The notes beneath the pieces were generated by a model, which was not told the DNA's origin, ran no database searches, and was given only the letters and a program-made list of their open reading frames with translations. Of a DNA stretch of 48,919 nucleotides, positions 8,796-17,053 are shown piece after piece; the first letter of the stretch is position 1, and the number at the start of each line of letters is the position of its first letter. A program made the position numbers and the translations under genes. Source of the DNA: Saccharothrix sp. ST-888. GTDB taxonomy: Bacteria; Actinomycetota; Actinomycetes; Streptomycetales; Streptomycetaceae. The stretch is from positions 1 through 48,919 of the forward strand of contig NZ_JYJF01000048.1 of NCBI RefSeq assembly GCF_000955975.1, written 5' to 3'.

Positions 8796-9071
8796 CTTGC
8801 GCGCTCCCTCGCCTTGCAACTTCCTCAGAGGGGAACCCTACCGTGACCAGGTGCACTTTCCCGACCGGATTCCCCGTCCGGCAGATCTTGTCCACGGGAA
8901 CCCCGCCGGGGCGGGGCGCGCGGTGCCCGCCGGGCGCGCGTGAGCGTGTCAGCCGCCGTCGCGCGCGGGTGGGCCGCGCCCCCGGCCATCGACTCCGTGC
9001 ACGGCCCCCGTGACCTCCCCGTCGGCCGGGTCGTTGTCGCCTTCGATACACGTCCAGAACGGGGGCAGGCC

Positions 9072-11296
9072 ATGGAGAACGAACCGAGGACACCGGACAG
9101 ACCGACCCCGCACGGGCCGCCCGCCCGCCAGCTCCCGGCCGAGCTGACCAGCTTCATCGGCCGGGACACCGAACTCGCCGCAGTGGAGCGCCTGTTGGAG
9201 CTCGCCCGGCTGGTCACCGTCACCGGCCCCGGCGGCGTCGGCAAGAGCAGGCTAGCGCTGCGCGCCGCCACCCTGGCCGAGGCGGCGGGCGGCTTCGCGG
9301 ACGGCATCCGGCTGGTCGAGGTCTCCGGGGTGCAGGCCCCGGAGCTGCTCGGGCACGCCGTCCTGGAGGCGCTGCGGCTGACCGACTCCACGGCCCGGCC
9401 GCCGGTCGACGTACTGACCGAGCAGCTGGCCGATCGCGAGCTGCTGCTGGTGCTGGACGGCTGCGAGCACCTGGTGGCGGCCTGCGCCGAGCTGGTGGAC
9501 GCGCTGCTGCGGGCGGCCCCCCGGCTCCGGGTGCTGGCCACCAGCCGGGAGTCGCTGCGGAGCCCGGCCGAGCACCTGCTGCCGGTGACCCCGCTGCCGG
9601 TGACCGCCGTGCCCGGCGGCACCGCGGACGCCGTACGGCTGTTCGCGGACCGGGCGGCGGCCGTGCTGCCGGAGTTCGTCCTGGACGAGCACAACGCCGA
9701 GGAGATCGCGCTGCTCTGCCACCGCCTGGACGGCATCCCGCTGGCCGTCGAGCTGGCGGCCGGGCGGCTGCGGGCGCTCTCGGTGGAGCAGATCGTGCTG
9801 CGCCTGGACGACCGCTTCCGTCTGCTCACCGGGGGTGCGCGCGGTGCGCTGCTGCGCCACCAGACGCTCCGTACCACGATCGGCTGGAGTCATCAGCTCT
9901 GCAGGAACGTTTACTCTGGGCTCGCCTCTCGGTCTTCGCCGGTAGTTTCGAGCTCGAAGCGGCCGAGTACGTCTGCGCCGGCGACACCATCGAGGCCGAC
10001 CAGGTCCTCGACCTGCTGGACCAGTTGGTCGCCAAGTCCGTCGTGCTGCGGGTGGCGGCCTCGCCCGGCCCGCCGGCCGGCCGGGAGCCCGGACCGGGGC
10101 GGGGCACCGGCGGCGTCCGGTTCCGGATGCTCGACACGCTCTGCGAGTACGGCGGCCAGTGGCTCCGCGCCACCGGGGACGAACCGCGGCTGCGCCGCCG
10201 CCACCGGGACTGGCACCTGGGCCTGGCCACCTGGGGCGAGGCCGAGTGGTTCGGCCCCCGGCAGGCCGAGACCGCCGAGCGGACCGGCCTGGCGCACCCC
10301 AACCTCCGCGCGGCGCTGGAGTTCTGCCTGACCGAGCCGGGTGAGGAGCAGCTGGCCCTGGTGCTGGCCGGGACGCTCTGGTTCTACTGGGTCGGCTCGG
10401 GCCACCTCGGCGAGGGCCGGCACTGGCTGGACCGTTCGCTGGCACTGGCCCCCGAGCCCACCGAGGCCCGCGCCAAGGCGCTCTGGGTGACCGGCTACAT
10501 GGCCACCCTCCAGGGCGATCTCGCCAGTGCCGGACCGGCGTTGGAGGAGTGCCGCCGCCAGGCGGTGGCGACCGGGGACGACCGGGCACTGGCCTACGCG
10601 GTGCACCGGCAGGGCTGCGCGGCGCTGATCGGCGACGAACCCGCCCGCGCCGCCGTGCTGTTCGAGGAGGCGCTCTGGCACTACAACACGATCGGCGAGC
10701 TCAACTGCAATGTGCTGATGGCGATGTTCGAGCTCGGTATCGCCCACCTGTTCCAGGGTGAGACGGAGACCGGCAACCTCTGGCTGGACCGGGTCCGCGG
10801 GATCTGCGAGGCGCACGGCGAGAAGTGGGCGTACGCGTACGCGCTGTTCGCCCTCGCGTACTCCGACTGGGCCGCCGGGGAGCTGCGGACGGCCCGCGCC
10901 CGTGCCCGCGAGTGCGTGCGGCTGAACCATCTCTTCCGCGACCTGCTGGGGATCGTGCTGGCGCTGGACGTGCTGGCGGTGCTGGAGACCGAGGGTCCGG
11001 ACTCGGACCTGTTCGAGGCACGGGTGCTGCAGGGTGCGGCGCACCGGATGTGGCAGGCGGTCGGTACGCCGTTCTTCGGCTCGCGGATCTTCAACGGGCC
11101 CTACCGGGAGTGCGAGGCTCGGGCCAGGGCGGGGCTGACCGAGCAGGAGTTCAGCGAGGCGTTCGAGCTGGGCGCCGCGCTGGACCTGGACGCGGCGGTC
11201 CGCCGGGCGCTGGGCGGCGAACTGCCGGGCCCGCCGGGCGAGGGCGGCCTGCCGGGGCCGCGTCCGGCGCAGCCCTCCCCGGTGTCCGCCAACTGA
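9072..11296 (+). pseudogene. AfsR/LuxR-type regulatory ATPase (NB-ARC plus TPR), frameshifted
   Basis: Two reading frames together encode one protein of about 740 residues. Frame one (9072 to about 9904) has Walker A TGPGGVGKSRLAL near residue 50, Walker B LLLVLDGCEHL, ATSRESLR, GIPLAVELAAGRLRAL and HQTLRTTIGWSHQLC. The normal continuation (QERLLWARLSVFAGSFELEAAE, winged helix, then RFRMLDTLCEYG and TPR-like repeats) is in a different frame from about 9902 to 11296. The match to family sequences suggests loss of 1, 4 or 7 bases at the CTGCAG at 9899-9904. Neither half carries a recognisable SARP or LuxR DNA-binding domain. A TTA codon lies at 9911-9913 in the second frame. It may be a true pseudogene or a sequencing error. 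An upstream GTG at 8940 is possible but less likely. Confidence 0.8.
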
Positions 11297-11320
11297 GGGT
11301 GGCCGACCGCCGGAAAAGGG

Positions 11321-11356
11321 CCGAGCCCCCACCGCCCGAAGGCGGTGGGGGCTCGG
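11321..11356. terminator. Bidirectional hairpin between the regulator gene and rpsD
   Basis: A 16-base-pair perfect stem (11321-11336 with 11341-11356) with a CGAA loop, lying between the convergent ends of the plus-strand ATPase (11296) and minus-strand rpsD (11375). Confidence 0.85.
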
Positions 11357-11374
11357 CGTGGTACCGCTCGCGGG

Positions 11375-11989
11375 TCAGCGCGAGTAGTACTCGACGACCA
11401 GCTGCTCGTCGCAGACCACGGGGACCTCACGACGCTGCGGGGCGCGGTCCAGGCGGAAGGCCAGGGCCTTGAGGTTGACCTCGAGGTACTTCGGGGTCTG
11501 ACCCTCACCCGCGTTGCCACCCTCACGGGCGATCTCGAACGGGGTCTTCGCCTTGCTGCGCTCACGCACGGTGACGACGTAGCCCGGCTTCATCTGGAAC
11601 GACGGCTTGTTGACCTTGCCGCCGTTGACCTCGATGTGGCCGTGCACGACCATCTGACGGGCCTGGTAGATGGTGCGGGCGATGCCCGAACGCAGGACCA
11701 GGGCGTCGAGACGGGTCTCCAGCTCGGCGATGAGCGCCTCACCGGTCTTGCCCTCGACCTTCTTGGCGCGGTCGAAGGCGCGGGCGAGCTGCTTCTCGCT
11801 GAGGTCGTACTGGGCGCGCAGACGCTGCTTCTCGGTCAGACGGACCTTGTAGTCAGAGTTCTGCTTGCGGCCACGGCCGTGCTGGCCGGGCGGGTACGGG
11901 CGGGCCTCGAAGTACTTGACGGACTTCGGGGTCAGCGGAATGCCCAGCGCACGGGCAATCTTGACCTTGGGGCGCTTCTGGTTCGCCAT
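11375..11989 (-). CDS. rpsD: 30S ribosomal protein S4
   Basis: A 204-residue primary 16S rRNA-binding protein that nucleates 30S assembly. It starts MANQKRPKVKIARALGIPL, carries PPGQHGRGRKQNSDYKVRL and LSEKQLARAF, then the S4 RNA-binding domain (LETRLDALVLRSGIARTIYQ, RQMVVHGHIEVNG) at about 90-155. The N-terminal part has no cysteines, so this is the zinc-free form of S4. ATG 11989 has AGAGG upstream. The gene stands alone here, outside the alpha operon, behind a long leader with a terminator-like hairpin, so S4 may be made under its own control. Confidence 0.98.
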   Translation of the reverse strand: MANQKRPKVKIARALGIPLTPKSVKYFEARPYPPGQHGRGRKQNSDYKVRLTEKQRLRAQYDLSEKQLARAFDRAKKVEGKTGEALIAELETRLDALVLRSGIARTIYQARQMVVHGHIEVNGGKVNKPSFQMKPGYVVTVRERSKAKTPFEIAREGGNAGEGQTPKYLEVNLKALAFRLDRAPQRREVPVVCDEQLVVEYYSR

Positions 11990-12062
11990 GAACCAAACCT
12001 CTCTTGCTTTACGAATACGGCTTCACCAGGTGTTGACGGAGGTTGCTCCTCGCGACCCGGAG

Positions 12063-12082
12063 AAAAACCGTCCGAGGACGGT
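12063..12082 (-). terminator. Hairpin plus U tract in the rpsD leader
   Basis: On the minus strand the sequence reads ACCGTCCTCGGACGGT followed directly by TTTT: a six- to seven-pair stem with a tight loop and a U run, rare in this GC-rich genome. It either ends transcripts from rarA or acts as an attenuator in the rpsD leader. Confidence 0.6.
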
Positions 12083-12289
12083 CAGCCGCTCTCCGAAGCC
12101 GGGCACGAATGTGCTTGCACACGCACCGCCCACCGCCACCGGAGTGATGGATGGGCTGCCCGCGACACCGAAACCGGTGCGCAACGCTCCTGAAGCCCCC
12201 GAGGGGAGCTTCGGGCCAGTGCCCCGCTGGTGCGGCCGGTCAGACGGACTCGCATCCGCTGCCGTACCCGGGACATGGCACTCCGATCG

Positions 12290-12295
12290 AGTATA
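12290..12295 (-). promoter_or_regulatory. Possible -10 box (TATACT) upstream of rpsD
   Basis: TATACT on the minus strand, preceded by a poor -35 match about 17-18 bases upstream. It is the best vegetative-type -10 between rarA and rpsD. If used, it places the hairpin at 12063-12082 inside the rpsD leader. Confidence 0.35.
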
Positions 12296-12351
12296 CCGTC
12301 GATCACTCACCCGGCCGACCACGGCACCCGAGCACAGCGCCCGGCCCCGGC

Positions 12352-13701
12352 TCACTCCCCCTTGAGCCTGCCCCTGGTCCATTCGACGATGTCCGCGTAG
12401 CGGGCCTCCCCGCCGTGCCGGGTCGGGTGGTAGTACGCCCTGCCGTGCACCGAGTCCGGCGCGTACTGCTGGGCGGCGATGCCGCCGGGCAGGTCGTGCG
12501 GGTACTGGTAGCCCTGGCCGTGGCCGAGCCTGCCCGCACCGCCGTAGTGCGCGTCCCTCAGGTGCGGCGGGACGGCGCCCGCCAGCCCCTGCCGCACGTC
12601 GGCCAGGGCGGCATCGATCGCCAGGTACGCGGCGTTGGACTTGGGCGCCAGCGCCAGCGCGATGGCCGCCTGGGAGAGGATGATCCTCGCCTCGGGGAAG
12701 CCGATCAGCGCGACCGCCTGGGCGGCGGCGACGGCGGTGGGCAGCGCGGTCGGGTCGGCCAGGCCGATGTCCTCGCTGGCGGAGATCATCAGGCGGCGGG
12801 CGATGAAGCGCGGGTCCTCGCCGGCCTCGATCATCCGGGCCAGGTAGTGCAGGGTGGCGTCCACGTCGCTGCCCCGGATCGACTTGATCAGGGCGCTGGC
12901 GACGTCGTAGTGCTGGTCGCCGTCCTTGTCGTAGCGGACGGCGGCCTGGTTGACGGCCGTCTCGGTGGTGGCGAGGGTGAGCGTCTCCTCGTTCTTCTCC
13001 AGCGCGGCACCGGCCGCCGCCTCCAGGGTGGTGAGCGCCCGGCGGGCGTCTCCCCCGGCCAGGCGGACCAGGTGGTCCTCGGCCTCGGCGCTCAGCTCGA
13101 CGCTGCCCGCGAGCCCGCGCTCGTCCGCCACCGCCCGGTGCAGCAGGGCACGGATGTCCTCGTCGGTGAGCGATTCGAGGGTGAGCAGCAGGGAGCGGGA
13201 GAGCAGCGGGGAGATCACCGAGAAGTAGGGGTTCTCGGTGGTGGCGGCGATCAGGGTGACCCAGCGGTTCTCCACCGCGGGCAGCAGGGAGTCCTGCTGG
13301 GCCTTGGAGAAGCGGTGGATCTCGTCCAGGAACAGCACCGTCTCCCGGCCGCTCATGCCGACGGCCCGGCGGGCGCCGTCGATGACCGCGCGGACCTCCT
13401 TGACCCCGGCGGTGATCGCGGAGAGTTCGACGAAGCGGCCCTCGACGGCCTGGCTGATGACGTGGGCCAGGGTGGTCTTGCCGGTGCCGGGCGGGCCCCA
13501 GAGGATCACCGAGCTGGTCGCGGCGGGACCCCGGGAGCCGGAGACCAGGCGGCGCAGCGGCGACCCGGGCTTGAGCAGCTGCCGCTGACCCGCCACCTCG
13601 TCGAGGGTGCGCGGGCGCATCCGTACCGCGAGCGGGGCCCGCCCCGGCTCCTTGGCCTGGCGTTCCTCGGCGGCGGCGGTGAAGAGGTCCGGTTCGTCCA
13701 C
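12352..13701 (-). CDS. rarA: RarA/MgsA-type AAA+ ATPase (replication-associated recombination protein A)
   Basis: A 449-residue clamp-loader-like ATPase that acts at stalled replication forks. Domains: N-terminal RMRPRTLDEVAGQRQLL, Walker A WGPPGTGKTTLA near residue 70, Walker B LFLDEIHRFSK near 125, sensor 1 AATTENPYF, an arginine-finger region LLSRSLLLTL, then the RarA C-terminal domain with HYDVASALIKSIRGSD, DPRFIARRLMISASEDIGLADP and the terminal HDLPGGIAAQQY. This is the full family length. It starts with GTG 13701, with only a weak ribosome site. It lies upstream of rpsD, separated by a 362-base leader, and is divergent from the VOC gene. Confidence 0.95.
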   Translation of the reverse strand: MDEPDLFTAAAEERQAKEPGRAPLAVRMRPRTLDEVAGQRQLLKPGSPLRRLVSGSRGPAATSSVILWGPPGTGKTTLAHVISQAVEGRFVELSAITAGVKEVRAVIDGARRAVGMSGRETVLFLDEIHRFSKAQQDSLLPAVENRWVTLIAATTENPYFSVISPLLSRSLLLTLESLTDEDIRALLHRAVADERGLAGSVELSAEAEDHLVRLAGGDARRALTTLEAAAGAALEKNEETLTLATTETAVNQAAVRYDKDGDQHYDVASALIKSIRGSDVDATLHYLARMIEAGEDPRFIARRLMISASEDIGLADPTALPTAVAAAQAVALIGFPEARIILSQAAIALALAPKSNAAYLAIDAALADVRQGLAGAVPPHLRDAHYGGAGRLGHGQGYQYPHDLPGGIAAQQYAPDSVHGRAYYHPTRHGGEARYADIVEWTRGRLKGE

Positions 13702-13748
13702 GCGTGAAGCCTATGCGAGGGCGCCGACAGGACCGGCTGCAATCTTTA

Positions 13749-13762
13749 GTTCGAATTTGAAC
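13749..13762. promoter_or_regulatory. Candidate operator upstream of the VOC gene
   Basis: An A/T-rich inverted repeat GTTCGAATTTGAAC (six of seven arm pairs) lies in the rarA-VOC divergent gap, about 56 bases before the VOC start. It stands out in GC-rich DNA and resembles sites bound by MarR-like dimers; no regulator gene for it is seen nearby. Confidence 0.45.
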
Positions 13763-13817
13763 CTGATCGGCGTACGCTGGGGCCCGCCAGCCGCACGAAC
13801 CACCCGGGAGCCCCACC

Positions 13818-14318
13818 ATGCCTGTCCGCCGTCTCAACCACGCGGTGCTCTGGATCCGCGACCTCGACCGCTCGGTCGAGTTCTACACCGCCGTCTTCGG
13901 CTTCCGGCTCGACCACCTGGCAGCCGGCCGGGCCGCCTTCCTCAGCGCGCCCGACAGCCTCAACGACCACGACCTGGGCCTGTTCGCGATAGGCGCGGAC
14001 GCCCCCGGCCCGGAACAGGGCAGAGTCGGGCTCTACCACCTGGCCTGGGAGGTCGGCACGCTCGGCGAACTGGCCGAGATCGGCGCCCGGCTGGACGAGC
14101 GCGGCGCCCTGGTCGGCGCGACCAACCACCTGGTGTCCAAGTCGTTCTACGCCAAGGACCCGGACGGCAACGAGTTCGAGCTGATGTGGCGCGTCCCCCG
14201 CGAGGACTGGCCGACCGAGAACTCCGGTCTCCGTCCCGGGCCGCTCGACCTGGCGGAGTCCCTGGAGCGCTGGGGCCCCGACCTGGCCACGGGCGCGGCG
14301 GCGGGCCAGCCCACCTGA
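13818..14318 (+). CDS. VOC (glyoxalase/dioxygenase fold) family protein
   Basis: A 166-residue single VOC-fold protein. It opens with RRLNHAVLWIRDLDRSVEFYTAVFGF (candidate metal His near residue 8), has GLYHLAWEV in the middle and ends the fold with YAKDPDGNEFELMW (candidate metal Glu). This arrangement of H...H...E is that of metal-dependent VOC enzymes such as extradiol dioxygenases and glyoxalases; the substrate cannot be told. A tail of about 35 residues follows the fold. It is divergent from rarA with a candidate operator in the gap, and convergent with the PPK2 gene, the two stops being only three bases apart. Confidence 0.85.
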   Translation: MPVRRLNHAVLWIRDLDRSVEFYTAVFGFRLDHLAAGRAAFLSAPDSLNDHDLGLFAIGADAPGPEQGRVGLYHLAWEVGTLGELAEIGARLDERGALVGATNHLVSKSFYAKDPDGNEFELMWRVPREDWPTENSGLRPGPLDLAESLERWGPDLATGAAAGQPT

Positions 14319-14321
14319 CGG

Positions 14322-15209
14322 CTACCGCCTACCGCGGTCCTTCGTCCGGCCCTTGTCGTCCGGCTGGTCCTTCCGGTCCTTCGCCGAGCCGTTCGCCGGG
14401 CCGGAGTGCTCCAGCCTCGCCGCGTGGTCCGGCACGTACTTCTGCAGATCACGCGGCGGCCGCTGGTACCCCTTGGACGGCGGCCTGGCGGGCAGCGCGA
14501 CCTCCGGCCGGTCGACCTCCCGGTACGGGACGCTGGAGAGCAGGTGAGCGATCATGTTGATCCGGGCCCGCCGCTTGTCGTCGCTCTCCACCACGTTCCA
14601 GGGCGACTCGGGGATGTCGGTGTAGACGAACATCTCGTCCTTGGCCCGGGAGTACTCCTCCCACCGGGTGATCGACTCGGTGTCCATCGGCGAGAGCTTC
14701 CACTGCCGCATGGGGTCCTCCAGGCGCGAACGGAACCGCCGCTCCTGCTCCTCCAGGCTGACCGAGAACCAGTACTTGCGGAGCAGGACGCCCGCCTCGA
14801 TCAGCATCCGCTCGAAGGTCGGGCACTGGTGCAGGAACTGCCGGTACTGCTCGTCGGTGCAGAAGCCCATCACCTTCTCCACCCCGGCCCGGTTGTACCA
14901 GCTGCGGTCGAAGAGCACGATCTCGCCCGCCGCCGGCAGCTGCTCCACGTACCGCTGGAAGTACCACTGGCCGCGCTGGCGCTCGGTCGGCACGGGGAGG
15001 GCCGCGATCCGGGCGACGCGCGGGTTCAGGTACTCCGCCACCCGCTTGATCGCCCCGCCCTTGCCCGCCGCGTCCCGCCCCTCGAAGACCACCACCAGCC
15101 GGACGCCCTCGGCCCGCACCCAGCCCTGGAGCTTCACCAACTCGCCCTGCAGCCGCAGGAGTTCCCTCTCGTACGGCTCCCTGGGAAGCCGCCCGGATGC
15201 CGCCGCCAC
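14322..15209 (-). CDS. ppk2: Polyphosphate kinase 2 (PPK2) family protein
   Basis: A 295-residue PPK2 enzyme, which transfers phosphate between polyphosphate and nucleotides; the family mostly phosphorylates nucleoside mono- or diphosphates at the expense of polyphosphate. Motifs: Walker A FEGRDAAGKGGAIKR near residue 45, RQRGQWYFQRYV, Walker B ELVLFDRSW-type (EIVLFDRSWYNRAGVEKV), and the lid region RRFRSRLEDPMRQWKLSPMD. The last 45 residues are a charged, low-complexity tail rich in K, D and R. GTG 15209 has GGAGG five bases upstream. It is a single gene between convergent VOC and divergent LysR genes. Confidence 0.93.
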   Translation of the reverse strand: MAAASGRLPREPYERELLRLQGELVKLQGWVRAEGVRLVVVFEGRDAAGKGGAIKRVAEYLNPRVARIAALPVPTERQRGQWYFQRYVEQLPAAGEIVLFDRSWYNRAGVEKVMGFCTDEQYRQFLHQCPTFERMLIEAGVLLRKYWFSVSLEEQERRFRSRLEDPMRQWKLSPMDTESITRWEEYSRAKDEMFVYTDIPESPWNVVESDDKRRARINMIAHLLSSVPYREVDRPEVALPARPPSKGYQRPPRDLQKYVPDHAARLEHSGPANGSAKDRKDQPDDKGRTKDRGRR

Positions 15210-15476
15210 TGTGCCCTCCGCTCACCGGATGCCGATAGGCACTCACGCTACGGGCGATCCGCCCCAGCCGCAGGTCATGGCGCCGGGGACCGTCCACGAC
15301 GGCTGGAGAAGCTCCGGGAGCGATCGGCGACTCGTCCGGGCACGTCCGAGGCACACCGCGGACAGGCGACGGGACCGGCAGCCCCCTGCACTGCCGGTAC
15401 CGACCCGCCTGGCGGGTGATCAACTCTGCCCTGCCCCGCCGCCGAGGTCCAATAGCCCCCTCCATAACCTTGGGGC

Positions 15477-16373
15477 ATGGATATCGACACCCGGCTGCTG
15501 CGCTACTTCGCCACAGTCTGCGAAGAGGGTCAGCTCACCGCCGCGGCGGGCCGGTTGTTCGTCTCCCAACCCACCCTGACCAAGCAGATCCGCAGGCTGG
15601 AGAGCCAGCTCGGGGTCACCCTGTTCCGGCGCTCGCGGGACGGTGTGACGCCCACGGCGGCCGGGCACGCGCTGGCCGCCCACACGGCGACGCTGCTGGA
15701 GAGCTGGGAGGTGGCGCTGCGGGCCACCCGGCAGGCGGCGGAGGCGGCGGGCGGCACGCTGCGGGTCGGCTTCGAGGGCAGCACCATCAATCTGGTGGGG
15801 CTGCCCACCATCGCGGAGTTCGGCCGTCTGATGCCCGGCTGGCAGGTCCGGATGCGGCAGAACAACTGGTTCGACCCCACCTCGGGACTCGCCTCCGGCG
15901 AGATCGACCTGGCGCTCTGGCACGCCCCCGCCGGGCTCGCTCAGGAGTTCGCGACCGCCCGGCTGGGCACGGAGGAGCGCTGGGCCGCGCTCTCGGTCGA
16001 ACACCCGCTGACCGCCCGCGAGACCCTGGACTTCGCCGATCTGCTGGACGAGCCCTTCGTGGCGATCCCGCAGGAGGCCGGAGCCTGGCGGGACTACTGG
16101 CTCGGCGCCGAGGAGCGCGGCGGCAGACCGGCCAGGATCGCCACCGTGGCGCACAACGCGGACGAGTGGATGGCGGCGGTGGCCTGCGGGCAGGGCATCG
16201 GCTTCGCCCCGAAGTCGATGCGGCGGCTGGCCCCGCGCCCGGACGTGGCGTTCCGCCCGGTCCGCGGACTGAGCCCGAGCCAGGTGGGCCTGTACTGGCT
16301 CCGCGACCAGCCGGTGACCCCCGCGATGGTGGCCTTCATCCGCAGCTGCCGGGAGACCGTCGACATCGGGTGA
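15477..16373 (+). CDS. LysR family transcriptional regulator
   Basis: A 298-residue LTTR. The winged helix-turn-helix is at residues 1-60 (LLRYFATVCEEGQLTAAAGRLFVSQPTLTKQIRRLESQLG), followed by a linker helix and a periplasmic-binding-type effector domain from about residue 92 (GGTLRVGFEGSTINLVGLPTI). It starts at ATG 15477; the ribosome site is weak and a CATAAC-like -10 lies 9-14 bases upstream, so the mRNA may be leaderless. LysR regulators commonly control the divergent neighbour, here PPK2 with 267 bases between, but this is inference. Confidence 0.93.
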   Translation: MDIDTRLLRYFATVCEEGQLTAAAGRLFVSQPTLTKQIRRLESQLGVTLFRRSRDGVTPTAAGHALAAHTATLLESWEVALRATRQAAEAAGGTLRVGFEGSTINLVGLPTIAEFGRLMPGWQVRMRQNNWFDPTSGLASGEIDLALWHAPAGLAQEFATARLGTEERWAALSVEHPLTARETLDFADLLDEPFVAIPQEAGAWRDYWLGAEERGGRPARIATVAHNADEWMAAVACGQGIGFAPKSMRRLAPRPDVAFRPVRGLSPSQVGLYWLRDQPVTPAMVAFIRSCRETVDIG

Positions 16374-16386
16374 GCCCTGGGCAGGC

Positions 16387-16401
16387 CCCCGGGAGCCGGG
16401 G
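16387..16401. terminator. Weak hairpin between LysR and GNAT genes
   Basis: A six-pair CCCCGG/CCGGGG stem with a three-base loop, between the convergent ends at 16373 and 16429. No U tract. Confidence 0.3.
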
Positions 16402-16428
16402 ACCGGCCCGCCGGAGCAGCCCCGGGGG

Positions 16429-16944
16429 TCAGACCCCGTCGAACGGCGTCGGGTAGCGGCACAGGCCGCGCGGGCGGCCGTCGTAGGCGCTGAGCGGCAG
16501 CGCCTGGAAGTAGTCGTCGCGGACCGGGAACGGTCCGATGATCTCGTGCCGGGAGGCCGGGGTGAAGCCGAAGTGCCCGTAGTAGCCGGGGTCGCCGAGG
16601 ACCACTACCAACTGCTCCCCCGCCGCCTCCGCCGCGTCCAGGGCGGCGCGGACCACGAGCCGGCCGATGCCCTTGCGCTGCCACTCCGGCGCGACCGCGA
16701 CCGGGGCGAGCGCCAGGCCCTCGCCGTGGCCGATCCGCAGGCGCGTCAACAGGGCGTGCGCGACGACCAGTTCGCGGTTCTCCAGGTCCGTGACGGCGAC
16801 CACGGAGAGCTCGTTCAGCCAGGACGGGTCGCGGCGCAGCGCGTCCACCAGGTCGGCTTCGTCCGGCCCCGGGAAGGCGGCCATGTGCACCCGTCTGGTC
16901 GCCGGGGCATCCGATGGCTGCTCAACTCTGGTACGTACGGTCAT
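16429..16944 (-). CDS. GNAT family N-acetyltransferase
   Basis: A 171-residue acetyltransferase of the YhbS-like branch. The acetyl-CoA binding motif A is visible as LALAPVAVAPEWQRKGIGRLVVRAAL (about residues 77-102), followed by VVVLGDPGYYGHFGFTPAS, typical of this branch. The acceptor is unknown; small molecules or protein N-termini are both possible. ATG 16944 has GAAGGA eight bases upstream. It stands alone, convergent with the LysR gene, and separated from aspS by about 110 bases on the same downstream side. Confidence 0.9.
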   Translation of the reverse strand: MTVRTRVEQPSDAPATRRVHMAAFPGPDEADLVDALRRDPSWLNELSVVAVTDLENRELVVAHALLTRLRIGHGEGLALAPVAVAPEWQRKGIGRLVVRAALDAAEAAGEQLVVVLGDPGYYGHFGFTPASRHEIIGPFPVRDDYFQALPLSAYDGRPRGLCRYPTPFDGV

Positions 16945-17053
16945 GGTTCGTCCTTCGCGAGTCGCACGCCGTTGTGGGCCACTGTGGACCGGCCCCGGCC
17001 CGGTGTCGTCACACCGGGCCGGGGCCGTGGAGGGTCATGCTACTGACGCCGGG

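Larger units (their letters stand above)
11990..12351 (-). other. rpsD leader / rarA-rpsD intergenic region (362 bases, no gene)
   Basis: No believable coding region. Read on the minus strand it contains a TATACT -10-like box at 12290-12295, about 290 bases of apparent leader, an intrinsic-terminator-like hairpin with a T tract at 12063-12082, and the rpsD ribosome site AGAGG just before 11989. Open frames within it have poor codon bias and no ribosome site. Confidence 0.6.

Noticed and set aside
8940..9071. Upstream GTG start extending the ATPase by 44 codons
   Set aside because: It has no good ribosome site, would fill the divergent promoter gap, and the family similarity starts only after the ATG at 9072.
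9895..9915. Programmed ribosomal frameshift in the ATPase
   Set aside because: No slippery heptamer or downstream stem is seen at the junction, and family proteins are single-frame with a few residues more at this point.
12082..12306. A 74-codon open frame in the rpsD leader
   Set aside because: Codon bias is poor, there is no ribosome site, and it overlaps the likely leader hairpin.
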